A DNA stretch of 64,000 nucleotides from Acidobacteriota bacterium (GTDB taxonomy: Bacteria; Acidobacteriota; Terriglobia; Acidiferrales; UBA7541). Both the position numbers and the translations under genes were made by a program. The stretch's first letter is position 1, and each line of letters starts with the position of its first letter. Below the pieces are notes generated by a model. It ran no database searches. It had not been told where the DNA came from and was given only the letters and a program-made list of their open reading frames with translations. The DNA lies in NCBI GenBank assembly GCA_013289695.1, contig JABCZK010000002.1, forward strand, positions 62,001-126,000. The letters are read 5' to 3'. Below are positions 17,059-25,984 of this stretch, piece by piece.

Positions 17059-17931
17059 TCAATCGAATTCCTTGACGCGCACTACTTTGTCTCCGATGAA
17101 GGTGACGAAAGTAGTTCGCGCCGGCGGTGTGCCGTAAATCCAGTCCTCGGTTTCGCTGCCGTCCGGGTCGCGCTCGCGCACCTTGTGTCCGGGACGGCCC
17201 AGCGCGGCCAAAACCATCTCGTGATTCATGCCTTCCAGCGCCTGGTGATCCTGAATCGCTTCCTTGAACTGCGGCGGTAGCGTGTCCAGCCAGTTCACGG
17301 CGCCGGAGTGCTCTTTTGTGAAGTCGAGGAAAACCTGCAGATCGGTCATCAAATCGTCCGCGCTCATGTCCGGCACGGAACGTCCAAAGTCGAGCACCAG
17401 CGTGCCGCCATTATTCTTGTGCGATCCGGAAGTCTCAAGAGGAGTCTGCATCGTCTGGCCGACCCCGACCTGGAGATGGTCGCGAATGTTAAAGCTGCTT
17501 CTGCCGCCGCCGTTGATCTCCACCACGATTTCCTTGTTGCGAAATTCGATTGCCGTAACCTGCACCGTGTCGCCGGGGTTCGCCGCCTGACCATGCGAGC
17601 GGAGGGCCGTCTTCAGTTCGTTCTCGTCCAGTTTCTTGCCGACTTCGACCTTGAAGCCCTTCTTCCCGGCCGGGATGGGCTTCAGCACTTTGGCGAACTC
17701 GCCGGACACGTAGCGGACAATCTCCAAGCGGGATTGCGGTTGCAGCGGCGTTTGCTTGCCGGAAGTTTGCTGCACGACGGAGACGTAAATTTCCGGCATG
17801 GGCCCGGGATCGGGCAGCGAACCTAGGGTGGGCGAGCCAGCCAGCACCGGAGTGCGGTAGCGGTTGACGTCGGCAGTATCGGCCATTAGCGCTAGCGCCG
17901 CAGCCAATACGATGGTCGTTCGAAAGTACAT
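17059..17931 (-). CDS. Exported hypothetical protein with SmpA/OmlA-like C-terminus
   Basis: 290 residues with an N-terminal signal (TTIVLAAALALMADTADV). The middle resembles a beta-rich domain (VQVTAIEFRNKEIVVEINGGG). The C-terminal part (HEMVLAALGRPGHKVRERDPDGSE, then WIYG and VVRVKEF) resembles the small BamE/SmpA-type fold found in envelope proteins. I infer an envelope location; the biochemical role is unknown. It follows gap's upstream region but is separated by ~100 bp and is probably its own unit. Confidence 0.7.
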   Translation of the reverse strand: MYFRTTIVLAAALALMADTADVNRYRTPVLAGSPTLGSLPDPGPMPEIYVSVVQQTSGKQTPLQPQSRLEIVRYVSGEFAKVLKPIPAGKKGFKVEVGKKLDENELKTALRSHGQAANPGDTVQVTAIEFRNKEIVVEINGGGRSSFNIRDHLQVGVGQTMQTPLETSGSHKNNGGTLVLDFGRSVPDMSADDLMTDLQVFLDFTKEHSGAVNWLDTLPPQFKEAIQDHQALEGMNHEMVLAALGRPGHKVRERDPDGSETEDWIYGTPPARTTFVTFIGDKVVRVKEFD

Positions 17932-18040
17932 GGCGGTCCGCCTGCGCCTATTCTATTGCGTTTTGGGCCTTCCGTGAATATAGATTCGTGCACGGCTTGG
18001 GGGGTTGCAGCGGTAACCCTGGCTCGAGCTTGCAGCGGCG

Positions 18041-18664
18041 CTAGCTGCTAGCGGCGCGGACTTTTGCGACCGAGGCGGCCTTCTCTTCTTCGATTTTCTC
18101 GTGGGCCAGGTGTGGCTCGAAACAGCGACGGCAGCGCGCTTCATACATGTTGCCGGCGCCAACGATGATCAGCTCTTCGGACGCCACCAGGCGCTGGGTG
18201 TGCACGGCGGGATTGCCGCAGCGCATGCAGATGGCCAGAAATTTGACGATCTCTTCGGCCACTGCCAGCAGGCGCGGCATGGGCTCGAAGGGACGGCCCA
18301 TAAAATCGGTGTCCAGGCCGGCGACGATCACGCGCTTGCCCATGTCGGCGAGTTTCACGCAGCTTTCCACCACTGATTCGCCGAGGAATTGCGCTTCGTC
18401 AATCCCGACCACTTCGGTACGCGGCGCGACTTTTGCCAAAATGTCCGCGCCGTCTTTCACCAGCTCGGAATCGAGCTCCAGGCCGGAATGCGAGACGATG
18501 CCGTTCTTGGCATAGCGCTGGTCAATGACGGGCTTGAAAATTTGCACGCGCTGTTTGGCGATTTCGGCGCGGCGCAGGCGGCGGATCAATTCTTCACTCT
18601 TGCCGGAAAACATCGGCCCGACGACGACTTCGATCCAACCCATATTGCCCTTGACGATGTCCAC
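18041..18664 (-). CDS. tdk: Thymidine kinase
   Basis: 207 residues from a GTG at 18664 with an AGGTGAGG ribosome site; an in-frame ATG seven codons later is the alternative. P-loop GPMFSGKS at 16-23, Walker B-like VVGIDEAQF, and two Cys pairs (CMRC and CRRC) of the type II thymidine kinase zinc site. It phosphorylates thymidine to TMP for salvage; tmk, which acts next in the pathway, is also in this window at 47.8 kb. The C-terminus is Glu/Lys/Ala-rich. Confidence 0.93.
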   Translation of the reverse strand: MDIVKGNMGWIEVVVGPMFSGKSEELIRRLRRAEIAKQRVQIFKPVIDQRYAKNGIVSHSGLELDSELVKDGADILAKVAPRTEVVGIDEAQFLGESVVESCVKLADMGKRVIVAGLDTDFMGRPFEPMPRLLAVAEEIVKFLAICMRCGNPAVHTQRLVASEELIIVGAGNMYEARCRRCFEPHLAHEKIEEEKAASVAKVRAASS

Positions 18665-18711
18665 GCGTCCTCACCTCTTGGCGTTAGGCTAACACATACG
18701 ATTGCAAAATT

Positions 18712-19368
18712 TCAGGTGCCCGCGCTCGGGTCGCTCGCAGCATAGAACTCGCGATTGAAAAATGGCGCGAAGGCGTTGATCACTGCGGCACGAAAAGAAT
18801 CCTGCCGCGTGGTCAAATTGCGCGTCAGGACGCCCCAGGCGCCTTCGGCGTCGCGAAGGTTGTGGCCGCCGGCGAACGCATCAATCGCTTGCGAAAGCTC
18901 GACGCCATCGTCAAGGACGGTTTTCGCCAGCGTTTCGGGCACCAGCACCGCACCGGACTGACCGAAGGAGCCGCGGCCGGAACCGTCGGTAACGTAAGCC
19001 CAACTCTCCAGGAAGACCCAGCGATTGCTTGCTTCGCTGACTACGTCAAGTGCGGGCACGACGTCCAGGCTGGGGATCACGTCGAGCCCGGCGATTACAT
19101 CGAGGCCACCTTCGAGGCCCACGAAATATTTCCAACCTTCACTTTTCGCGCGGGCCATTTGCAGCAGCGCTTCCGCGCGCTGGCGGGCGCCGGCCATCAG
19201 ATCCTCACGCGAGAGCGGGGTGTGCCGGACGCCGCTCTCGACTTCGACGCCCACAACTTCGAACGCTGGAGGGAAATCGGAGACGGTCCGAATCGCCGTC
19301 AGCGCTTCGCTGACCGCATTCACTTTCGGGCGGCGCGTGCTGCCGACGGCGACCAGGATTTTCTCCAT
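18712..19368 (-). CDS. DUF84-family inosine/xanthosine triphosphatase-like protein with internal hexapeptide repeat
   Basis: 218 residues. The family core is clear: ILVAVGSTRRPKVNAV at the start, VEVESGVRHTPLS, YFVGLEGG, and WVFLESWAYV with a later GSFGQSGAVLVP. Members hydrolyse non-canonical purine triphosphates such as ITP and XTP (YjjX-like). Unusually, residues 88-110 are four tandem six-residue units of the form xLDV[IV]x inserted between YFVGLEGG and the next core strand. The frame is intact across the repeat. Confidence 0.82.
   Translation of the reverse strand: MEKILVAVGSTRRPKVNAVSEALTAIRTVSDFPPAFEVVGVEVESGVRHTPLSREDLMAGARQRAEALLQMARAKSEGWKYFVGLEGGLDVIAGLDVIPSLDVVPALDVVSEASNRWVFLESWAYVTDGSGRGSFGQSGAVLVPETLAKTVLDDGVELSQAIDAFAGGHNLRDAEGAWGVLTRNLTTRQDSFRAAVINAFAPFFNREFYAASDPSAGT
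19036..19107. repeat. 18-bp tandem repeat, four degenerate copies, inside the DUF84 gene
   Basis: On the coding strand four 18-bp units each encode a variant of G/S/A-LDV-I/V-x. The repeat keeps frame because its unit is a multiple of three. Confidence 0.75.
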
Positions 19369-19383
19369 GCGCGGCGAATTCTA

Positions 19384-19872
19384 TCAATCTTTCCAGAGAT
19401 GGTTCTGTTTTTCTCGCGCAAAACGCGCCGTGAGGAATTCTTTCAGGTCTTCGACGGAAGCGAACACCTGATCGGAACATCCCAGCATCCAGCCGCTGAT
19501 TTCTGCCGTAGGAAGAGTGGTCACCAGGTACACCGGGATTCCCTTGCGATGCGCGATGGTCAATTCGGCGGAGGTGCCTCCGCTTTTGGCCGACGCGTCC
19601 CAGTAGCATATGAGGTAGTCGGCGTGGTTTTCGATGATGTCCAGATCGAACGCGATGATTTTTCGCACCACGCGGCGGAAACGCTCGACGTCGCTGGATT
19701 TCCACTCGCGGAAGTGCGCAGCTTCCCCTTCGGTGAGGTTTTTCTTTTCGTCTTCGGCGGGATCGTACACGCGGTGCCCAAGCTGCTCGCGCAAATACGG
19801 CGCCAGCTTTCGGCGCCAGAGCCTGCTGCCGTCTACTGCATATTCGATAGGACCACTAAGATAGGCGAGCAT
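19384..19872 (-). CDS. Nucleoside 2-deoxyribosyltransferase-like protein
   Basis: 162 residues. The start AYLSGPIEYA and the later CYWDASAKSGGTSAEL followed by AHRKGIPVYLVT match the nucleotide-binding fold of the nucleoside 2-deoxyribosyltransferase superfamily, in which a conserved Glu after the GT(S)xE motif acts as nucleophile (here Glu in GGTSAEL). Members transfer deoxyribose between bases or cleave nucleotides. The substrate is not determined. Fifteen bp separate its stop from the DUF84 gene's start, so the two nucleotide-handling genes probably form an operon. Confidence 0.75.
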   Translation of the reverse strand: MLAYLSGPIEYAVDGSRLWRRKLAPYLREQLGHRVYDPAEDEKKNLTEGEAAHFREWKSSDVERFRRVVRKIIAFDLDIIENHADYLICYWDASAKSGGTSAELTIAHRKGIPVYLVTTLPTAEISGWMLGCSDQVFASVEDLKEFLTARFAREKQNHLWKD

Positions 19873-19950
19873 CTGGGTTGGGCGGGTGGGACTTTAACAC
19901 GAGGTGACACGGACGGCTAGCAGGTGCGCGGCGCCTGTTCGTTGCAAAAG

Positions 19951-20024
19951 TGGAGCGGGATAAGGGAATCGAACCCTCGCCTCGACCTTGGCAAGGTCGC
20001 GTACTACCACTATACGAATCCCGC
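19951..20024 (-). tRNA. tRNA-Gly (GCC)
   Basis: The reverse strand gives acceptor GCGGGAT, anticodon stem CGACC/GGTCG with loop TTGCCAA (anticodon GCC), and T-arm GAGGGTTCGATTCCCTT. CCA is encoded at 19951-19953. Confidence 0.95.
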
Positions 20025-20162
20025 GTACGAAAACTTCACGCCAGGCTTTTATTTATAGCATGGCGGTCTAAGCCGGACAAGTGCTTGCGCGGGTTGTGTT
20101 CCGGACGCGCCTGTTCCTTGCACCCAAGCAGCATCAGTCTTGAACGGAGCATGCTGCGACGA

Positions 20163-22277
20163 TCATGGCGCGACCACCGCGGCGGAACTGGCCTCCACGA
20201 GTTTTTGCACCGCTGGCGCGACTGCCAGGACCAGATCCGCTGTCGGCTTCGCCACTTGCTGGATCATCGCGACCTGCTGTAACTTCCACGCCGCCGGCGC
20301 CGCTTGGTGCGCGTCAATGTAATCGAGAGCTTGCGCTCCCGCGACGCCCAGCGACGCCAGATTCTGCGAGACCGGCGCAACTTCCTTCAGTAGGAATGAA
20401 TTTTGCAGCAGCGATTGCAACGCGCTGTCGTTGTCCCGCCACTCCTGCAATTTTTGCCGAATGTAGGATTCCACCGTGGTGTCCTGGAACTTGCTCGCGA
20501 TGAACAGGTCCACCGCGGACGAGAATTTTCTCGCGGCTTCGCTTTCCGGTGAAATTGCATCCACCATGCGATTCAGCGGAACGTCGCTGGTTTGGATCCC
20601 GCCGGCCTTCTGCGCTTCCGTCTCGCGAATTGTGAGGCTGGCGGGTTGCACTGCTCGAGCCAGCACTTGGAGTGCGGCGATGTCATCGGTCCCGGCGATG
20701 CGTGCCAGCATCACTTCGCTGCTCGAGCGGTGCGTTAGGCCTAGTTGCTCCAAACGCGCGCTGAACGCCGCCAGTCTGCGATACATCGAATTCACATCCT
20801 GCAACTGCTGCGGCGACCACAATCGCTCAGCGACCGCCGCGGCGCGCGGCCAAATTCGCGATTCGATGCTTTCGTCGGACGCGAACTCCTCCCACATGCA
20901 CGCCTCGCCTCCGAGTATCAGTTTTTGTTGCTCTGCCGTTAGCGTTGCGCCTGCTCCGGACACAGGATCAACCAAATAGTGCTGCTCTGCAGGTTGGATC
21001 GCGTCCAAGTAGTACCCGCTCGATAGAATTCCCCGGTATCCTTGCCTGGCTGCTTCGGCGAGCGATTCCTGCCCGCGCCACGATTGGATCACGATGTCCT
21101 TGGGCATTCCCGGCGTCAATATCTCGTCCCAGCCCACCATGGACTTGTGATGTTTGCTCACAATTTTCTCGATGCGAACCGTGAAATATTGCTGCAGCTC
21201 CTGGTTGTTCTTCAAATTGTGCGCTTGCTTGAACTCGCTTATTTTCGGGTTCGCGTCCCATTGCTTGCCGTTTACTTCGTCGCCGCCGATGTGGAAATAA
21301 CGGTCCGGAAAAATAGAAGCCATCTCAGCAATAAACTTATCCAGGAACTTGTAGGTGGATTCGCGCGTCGGGTCCATCGCCGGATCGAAAATTCCCCAGC
21401 GGCGCTCGATCTGGTAAGGCCCAGCTGCGCTCGAAAGGTCGGGATAGCCAACGAACCACGCGGTGCTGTGCCCCGGCATGTCGAATTCCGGCACGATGCG
21501 TATGCCGCGGTCGCTGGCGTACGCGATCAGCTCGCGCATTTCACTCTGCCGGTAGTACATGCCGTCCGAGCCCAGCTCCTGCAGCTTCGGATATTCCTTG
21601 CTCTCCAGGCGGAATCCCTGGTCATCGGAAAGATGCAAGTGCAGCACGTTCAGTTTCGCCGCAGCCATCGCGTCCACGTTGCGCTGCAACACTTCCATCG
21701 AAATGAAATGGCGGCTGACGTCAATCGATAGCCCACGCCACGGAAACCGCGGTGTATCCTCGACATGAATCGCCGGCGCAGCGTAGCCCTCCGGCGTCAC
21801 TTCCACCAACTGCAGAAAAGTTTGCAGGCCGTGCATGATTCCCAGTGGATTCGGCGCCGCCAACTTGGCGCCCGCGCTGCTCACCTCCAGGACGTAACTC
21901 TCGTCCGCACCTAAATCCTGCACGGGCTCGCCGCCATGATCTGCGTGGATCGTGAGAGTCGCACGGCTCGCGTCGGCAAGCCGCTCGCTCAGAAAGTAAC
22001 CGGTCTGGCGGCTGAGGTCGCGCAGAAATCGTTGCGCCGCGCGCTCCAGTCGTGGTTCGTTGTAGCCGGCAATTCCTACCGAAAAAGTTTGCGGGACCAA
22101 CAGGCGACCGGCGGTTGGCGTCACCGTGGCCGGCATCGGCATCAGCTTAATTGGTGATGGCGCTTGCGGTGTTTGCGGCGTCTGTCCAGTGGCGGCGAAA
22201 CTAAATAAAGCGAATACCATTATCAGTAGGTAACCACAGTGCGTTGCATGCTTTCTGATCCCAGAGTGAACGCCCAT
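20163..22277 (-). CDS. Secreted beta-N-acetylhexosaminidase (GH20)
   Basis: 704 residues with an N-terminal signal (YLLIMVFALFSFAATG). A GH20 N-terminal domain (about 42-170) precedes the TIM barrel: RGLSIDVSRHF, HLHLSDDQGFRLE, VPEFDMPGHS, and the catalytic Asp333-Glu334 pair in FHIGGDEVNGKQW. The last ~200 residues are an alpha-helical extension. It removes terminal N-acetylglucosamine or N-acetylgalactosamine from chitin oligomers, peptidoglycan fragments or glycans outside the cytoplasm. It stands alone. Confidence 0.93.
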   Translation of the reverse strand: MGVHSGIRKHATHCGYLLIMVFALFSFAATGQTPQTPQAPSPIKLMPMPATVTPTAGRLLVPQTFSVGIAGYNEPRLERAAQRFLRDLSRQTGYFLSERLADASRATLTIHADHGGEPVQDLGADESYVLEVSSAGAKLAAPNPLGIMHGLQTFLQLVEVTPEGYAAPAIHVEDTPRFPWRGLSIDVSRHFISMEVLQRNVDAMAAAKLNVLHLHLSDDQGFRLESKEYPKLQELGSDGMYYRQSEMRELIAYASDRGIRIVPEFDMPGHSTAWFVGYPDLSSAAGPYQIERRWGIFDPAMDPTRESTYKFLDKFIAEMASIFPDRYFHIGGDEVNGKQWDANPKISEFKQAHNLKNNQELQQYFTVRIEKIVSKHHKSMVGWDEILTPGMPKDIVIQSWRGQESLAEAARQGYRGILSSGYYLDAIQPAEQHYLVDPVSGAGATLTAEQQKLILGGEACMWEEFASDESIESRIWPRAAAVAERLWSPQQLQDVNSMYRRLAAFSARLEQLGLTHRSSSEVMLARIAGTDDIAALQVLARAVQPASLTIRETEAQKAGGIQTSDVPLNRMVDAISPESEAARKFSSAVDLFIASKFQDTTVESYIRQKLQEWRDNDSALQSLLQNSFLLKEVAPVSQNLASLGVAGAQALDYIDAHQAAPAAWKLQQVAMIQQVAKPTADLVLAVAPAVQKLVEASSAAVVAP

Positions 22278-22555
22278 TTCTCTCCCGAGTGCGATGCGGA
22301 ATAGTACGCTACGCCGCGGAAATCACAAAAACTTTTCGGCCTGATTCCCGCACAGGCACCGGCACTAGCAAAACTTCGCCGTGCTTTGGTATTGCCTCGG
22401 CCGAGTGCGTCTAACCAATGGGGAAATCTTCACCGCGCCCGGGAGCGCGCGAGATTCGGTTTGTACGGAAGTATCGCTTCTGACTTGCAGCCAAGAGTCA
22501 AGCACATCCCCCAGGGAGCCTCTGCCTAAGCGTCGCGGCTCCGCTTTTTCCCATT

Positions 22556-22906
22556 TCATTCGAAACGAATTCCGTCCTGGTGGGAGTACTTGATCACTTC
22601 TACTTCGGACATTGCGATTATGCCTTCGTGCATCATCTCATCCAGAAACGGCAGCACCGTCTGGATTTTTTCCTCGGAGTCTATGACGCTGACCATGATG
22701 GGAGCGTCCGAGGAGAAAGACAGAAGGTGCGAGCGATGAATCAGCGTGCTGGCGCCGTATCCTTCGATGCCGCGAAAAACGGTGGCGCCGGCCAGATCCA
22801 GCTCCCGGCATTTTTCGACGATGGCGCGGTAGAGCGGTTTATCCTTCCACTTGTCGTCTTCACCAAAATAAACGCGCAACATCTTGGCGCGGCCTTCCAG
22901 TTTCAT
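22556..22906 (-). CDS. DUF190 family (PII-like) protein
   Basis: 116 residues with the DUF190 features: MLRVYFGEDDKWKDKPLYRAIVEKC, GATVFRGIEGYG and a C-terminal VLPFLDEMMHEGI. The fold resembles PII signal proteins; genes of this family are often found beside the fluoride exporter gene crcB, but none is seen here. The ATG overlaps the stop of the upstream DUF190 remnant by ATGA, indicating former or present translational coupling. Confidence 0.85.
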   Translation of the reverse strand: MKLEGRAKMLRVYFGEDDKWKDKPLYRAIVEKCRELDLAGATVFRGIEGYGASTLIHRSHLLSFSSDAPIMVSVIDSEEKIQTVLPFLDEMMHEGIIAMSEVEVIKYSHQDGIRFE

Positions 22907-23142
22907 GGGCGCACCACCTTCCTGCGTTCGCCGTCCTGGTAGTGGTGCGTGTATTTGATGACATCCACGTCGGAGAAAACCGCGAGGCCCTGCTGCACCA
23001 TGTCGTCCAGCACCGGGAGAAATCCGCGGAGCGTTTCCCTAGCCAAGTTTTGACCAGCTACAGCCAAACAGATGGTTCTCCGGCGGAAGGAATGTCGAAT
23101 CAATGCACTGGATGGTGTCGCATCGACCGGTCGAGCTGGCAC
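22903..23142 (-). pseudogene. Truncated DUF190 gene (C-terminal part only)
   Basis: Only the last ~40 residues (ETLRGFLPVLDDMVQQGLAV and VDVIKYTHH) match the DUF190 family. The first ~35 residues do not, and the motifs for ligand binding in the N-terminal half are absent. The break lies at about 23,045-23,075, some 80 bp from a 67-bp direct repeat at 23,149. A rearrangement there probably removed the 5' part, and perhaps a neighbouring crcB. Confidence 0.6.
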
Positions 23143-23148
23143 GACTTA

Positions 23149-23215
23149 TTAGGATTTGGCCCGCTGATTTCGTTGTAAACTACCCGACGTCACTGGCTAT
23201 CTGACAGGCACTCGC
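23149..23215. repeat. 67-bp direct repeat, copy A
   Basis: About 90% identical to 27761-27827 in the same orientation, with the longest shared run (ctgatttcgttgtaaactac plus further bases) in the middle. The two copies bracket a 4.6-kb gene module. Confidence 0.85.
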
Positions 23216-23318
23216 TGGCGGAACGAGCGTGAATACCGCTAGCTGCTTGGAGTAACTTGTATCCTCGTTCCCGCAATTCGCTCAATTCGCCGATATTGCT
23301 CTTCTGCTCCTGCGCCTG

Positions 23319-23663
23319 ATGGTCAGCATCGTGTTCATCACCAGCGGCTACAAACATCTAAGAGACCCGGCGACGCGGAGCATGGACATTGGTATGAGCA
23401 AGAGCTTCACAATTTCTCTGGGTGCAGCCGAGTTAGCCGGCGGCCTTGGAGTAATTTCGGGCGTTCTCACCCAAGTCGCCGCCGTCGCTTTGATTTTGGT
23501 TATGCTTGGCGCCGTACAGAAGAGAATGTTTATTTGGCACACCGGCTTCCGGGGCAAATCGGGGATCAACGGCCGGAGTTACGACACTCTGCTCGTCGCT
23601 GTGAATCTGGTTATCGTCACCCCGGCCGGCGGAAACCTGATTCTCACCCACCTGATCAAGTAA
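23319..23663 (+). CDS. DoxX family membrane protein, N-terminus possibly disrupted
   Basis: From the ATG at 23319 the protein has 114 residues and three to four membrane segments (IVFITSGYKHL, AAELAGGLGVISGVLTQVAAVALILVML, LLVAVNLVIVTPAGG), typical of DoxX-type proteins. The same frame upstream reads FPQFAQFADIALLLLRL, which looks like the normal DoxX first helix, but it ends at a TAA (23253-23255) with no ATG, GTG or TTG in frame. A TTG at 23258 is in another frame; one base change in length would join them. The function of DoxX proteins is poorly defined (membrane redox or quinone-related). Confidence 0.65.
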   Translation: MVSIVFITSGYKHLRDPATRSMDIGMSKSFTISLGAAELAGGLGVISGVLTQVAAVALILVMLGAVQKRMFIWHTGFRGKSGINGRSYDTLLVAVNLVIVTPAGGNLILTHLIK

Positions 23664-23691
23664 AACCCTCGATCGCGTTAGGAGGCTCAAG

Positions 23692-24111
23692 ATGAACGAT
23701 CAACAAAAGCAGGAGCAGTATTCTGGCGTGCGAGATCAGGTGATCCGTGCGGCACTGGATCAGCATTGGGCGGCATCCGATGCCAACGATTTTGAAACGG
23801 AACACCGCATCTATCTCGACGACGCGGTGCTGGAATACCCGCAGTCAGGCGAGCTAACCCGCGGTCGAAGCAATATACAGGGCCAACGCGCCAGTCAGCC
23901 GAACAAGAAGCGGTTTTCTATCCGACGAATCATTGGCAGCGGTGAGCTTTGGGTCACCGAATTCATCCTGACATATGACGACAAGCCGTCCTACACCGTG
24001 AGCATCATGGAGTTCAAAGGCGACAAGGTCGCGCGGGAAACACAGTACTTTGCGGATCCATTCGTGGCTCCCGCATTCCGCGCCCAATGGGTCGAACGGA
24101 TGAAAACATAA
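23692..24111 (+). CDS. NTF2-like (SnoaL-type) protein
   Basis: 139 residues; ATG preceded by AGGAGG with six-base spacing. The pattern ALDQHWAASDANDFETEHRIY, YLDDAVLEYPQSGE, RGRSNIQGQRASQP and VARETQYFADPF fits the small cone-shaped NTF2/SnoaL fold. Such proteins include isomerases, cyclases and ligand-binding proteins; the substrate is unknown. It follows the DoxX gene by 28 bp and is probably cotranscribed. Confidence 0.8.
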   Translation: MNDQQKQEQYSGVRDQVIRAALDQHWAASDANDFETEHRIYLDDAVLEYPQSGELTRGRSNIQGQRASQPNKKRFSIRRIIGSGELWVTEFILTYDDKPSYTVSIMEFKGDKVARETQYFADPFVAPAFRAQWVERMKT

Positions 24112-24270
24112 TCGCGAGGCGCGAGAAATCGCCAACGACGACGCCGTTTGCAATTTGCAGCGGCTCATCAGTTACGCCGGGGGCGGCCAATTCGTTGTGT
24201 CGATGGCGGGAGGAGCGTACGATGCGCCAGTCAAACGTCTAAATCGAAAGAGTCCGTCAGGAGGTGTTCA

Positions 24271-25158
24271 TTGAGAATTCACGTTTTGCGGATTTTGGCG
24301 TTGGCGCTGGTGTGTGTGGCGGCGATTCCGTGTCGAGCACAGGATAAAGTTACGATTCTCTACGATGCCTTCGGGGAATCGAAAGAGCTGACCAAAGATT
24401 GGGGATTTTCCGCTTTGGTCGAGCACGACGGCATGCGGATCTTGTTTGATACAGGTAATAATGCCGCGATTTTCGAACACAACGTGAAGGCTCTGGGCGT
24501 AGACCTGACGAAACTCGATTTTGTGGTGATATCGCACCGGCATGCAGACCACACGACGGGGCTGAGATATGTGCTGAGCGTGAATCCGAACGTTACGGTC
24601 TATGTGCCTGCGGATGCAGGGAATGGATTTGGAGGACCGCCATTTCCGGACGCGTTTTTCCGAGCGGACGACAGCTTACCTGCGAAGCTGCGGTATTTCG
24701 ACGGGACGAAGCCCGAGCATTTGACATGGGGCAAGCTGTATGACACCGGGAATTTCGTGTTGCTGAATCAATTGACCGAAGTTTCGCCAGGTATTTTCCT
24801 GGTGCGGACTGTTTCGCAGAAAACAGGGAGCCTGGAGCTTCCGGAGTTGACGCTGGCGATCAAAAGACCGGATGGACTGCTGCTAGTGGATGGATGCTCG
24901 CACGCCGGGATCGAAGCAATTCTGGGAGCGACAAGCGCGGTGGATCCGCGGACGGAGATCGTGTTCGGCGGATTACATCTGGTGACGACGCAGTTGGTGG
25001 AGATTGATTCGTTGGTGGAGAATTTAAAGACGAAGTGGAAGGTGCAAAGGATTGCGCCGGGACATTGCACAGGAGAACCTGCATTTGCGCGATTGAGGAA
25101 GGCGTACGGAGAGAACGATTTGTACGCGGGTTTGGGAACGACGGTCGAACTCAAGTAA
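24271..25158 (+). CDS. Exported metallo-beta-lactamase-fold hydrolase
   Basis: 295 residues from a TTG start with a perfect AGGAGGTG ribosome site. A signal peptide (ILALALVCVAAIPCRA) precedes an MBL domain with the HRHADH zinc motif at 89-94, later His in DGCSHAGIE and GGLHLV, and APGHCTGE near the end. The layout resembles proteins annotated as methanopterin-type 5'-phosphate synthase homologues, but the presence of a signal peptide argues for a different, extracytoplasmic hydrolase role. Confidence 0.85.
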   Translation: MRIHVLRILALALVCVAAIPCRAQDKVTILYDAFGESKELTKDWGFSALVEHDGMRILFDTGNNAAIFEHNVKALGVDLTKLDFVVISHRHADHTTGLRYVLSVNPNVTVYVPADAGNGFGGPPFPDAFFRADDSLPAKLRYFDGTKPEHLTWGKLYDTGNFVLLNQLTEVSPGIFLVRTVSQKTGSLELPELTLAIKRPDGLLLVDGCSHAGIEAILGATSAVDPRTEIVFGGLHLVTTQLVEIDSLVENLKTKWKVQRIAPGHCTGEPAFARLRKAYGENDLYAGLGTTVELK

Positions 25159-25296
25159 ACCAGACTCGCACGATCACCAATAAAGCCCGTCGGCACTACA
25201 AAAGTTGGCAATGCCTGAGTAACCCGGTTCGCCGAGAAGTCGAAGTGCACGATATGGGGCATCGTTGCAGCACGTCCACCGATGGAGGAACAAGGG

Positions 25297-25770
25297 ATGG
25301 ATTGGAAACGGTTGGTCGAGTTTGCGCTGTCGGGTAACAGGGATCTGGAACAATATGGAATCCTGCTGGTGCGCGTTTCGATCGGGCTGTTCTTCGCCAT
25401 CTCCGGGGCAAACAAATTGTTTGTCGCCGGCGGCACGAAACCTGTTTACGATACGCTCGTGCAGGCCAAGATCCCGTTTCCCCGCCAGACGGCTTATTTC
25501 GTGGCGAGTGTCGAGTTCGTCTGCGGCTCCTTGGTGACCGTGGGGTTTCTTTCCAGCCCGGCCTGCGCGGCTTTAATGATCGATATGCTTGTCGCCACGC
25601 TGACCAACGCCCTTTCCACCCTGCCTAAAGGACTTTCGCCTCTTAACTGGCTCGACGATTTCCTCTACCTTCCGGAAGTCCTGTACGTGCTCTTCTTTAT
25701 CTGGCTGATCTGCTCCGGCCCGGGAAAGTTCAGCGTCGATTACTGGCTCGCCGGCAAGTTACTTGGCTGA
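25297..25770 (+). CDS. DoxX family membrane protein
   Basis: 157 residues; the second Met (25297) has GGAGG eight bases upstream, so it is preferred over 25282. Four membrane segments: GILLVRVSIGLFFAISGANKL, TAYFVASVEFVCGSLVTVGFL, ALMIDMLVATLTNAL and VLYVLFFIWLICSGPG. The SGANKL loop after helix 1 is typical of DoxX proteins. It is the second DoxX gene within the repeat-bounded module and is not closely similar to the first. Confidence 0.82.
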   Translation: MDWKRLVEFALSGNRDLEQYGILLVRVSIGLFFAISGANKLFVAGGTKPVYDTLVQAKIPFPRQTAYFVASVEFVCGSLVTVGFLSSPACAALMIDMLVATLTNALSTLPKGLSPLNWLDDFLYLPEVLYVLFFIWLICSGPGKFSVDYWLAGKLLG

Positions 25771-25984
25771 TCGAGCGACGATGTAGCTTGCGGCGAGACA
25801 AGAGCTTGATGGTCATTGCCAGAATCTTTCAGCTGCAGGATTGGCGCTAGGATCTGATTGACGCGCCAACCGGCGAAGTGAAATCGGAACCAAACCACTT
25901 GTAAGGGATCGCGCAAATCAGGACTTAGACTACGTCCGTGATATAGACTTTCGGCTGAGCAAACCTGCAATTTCGCAAAATATC

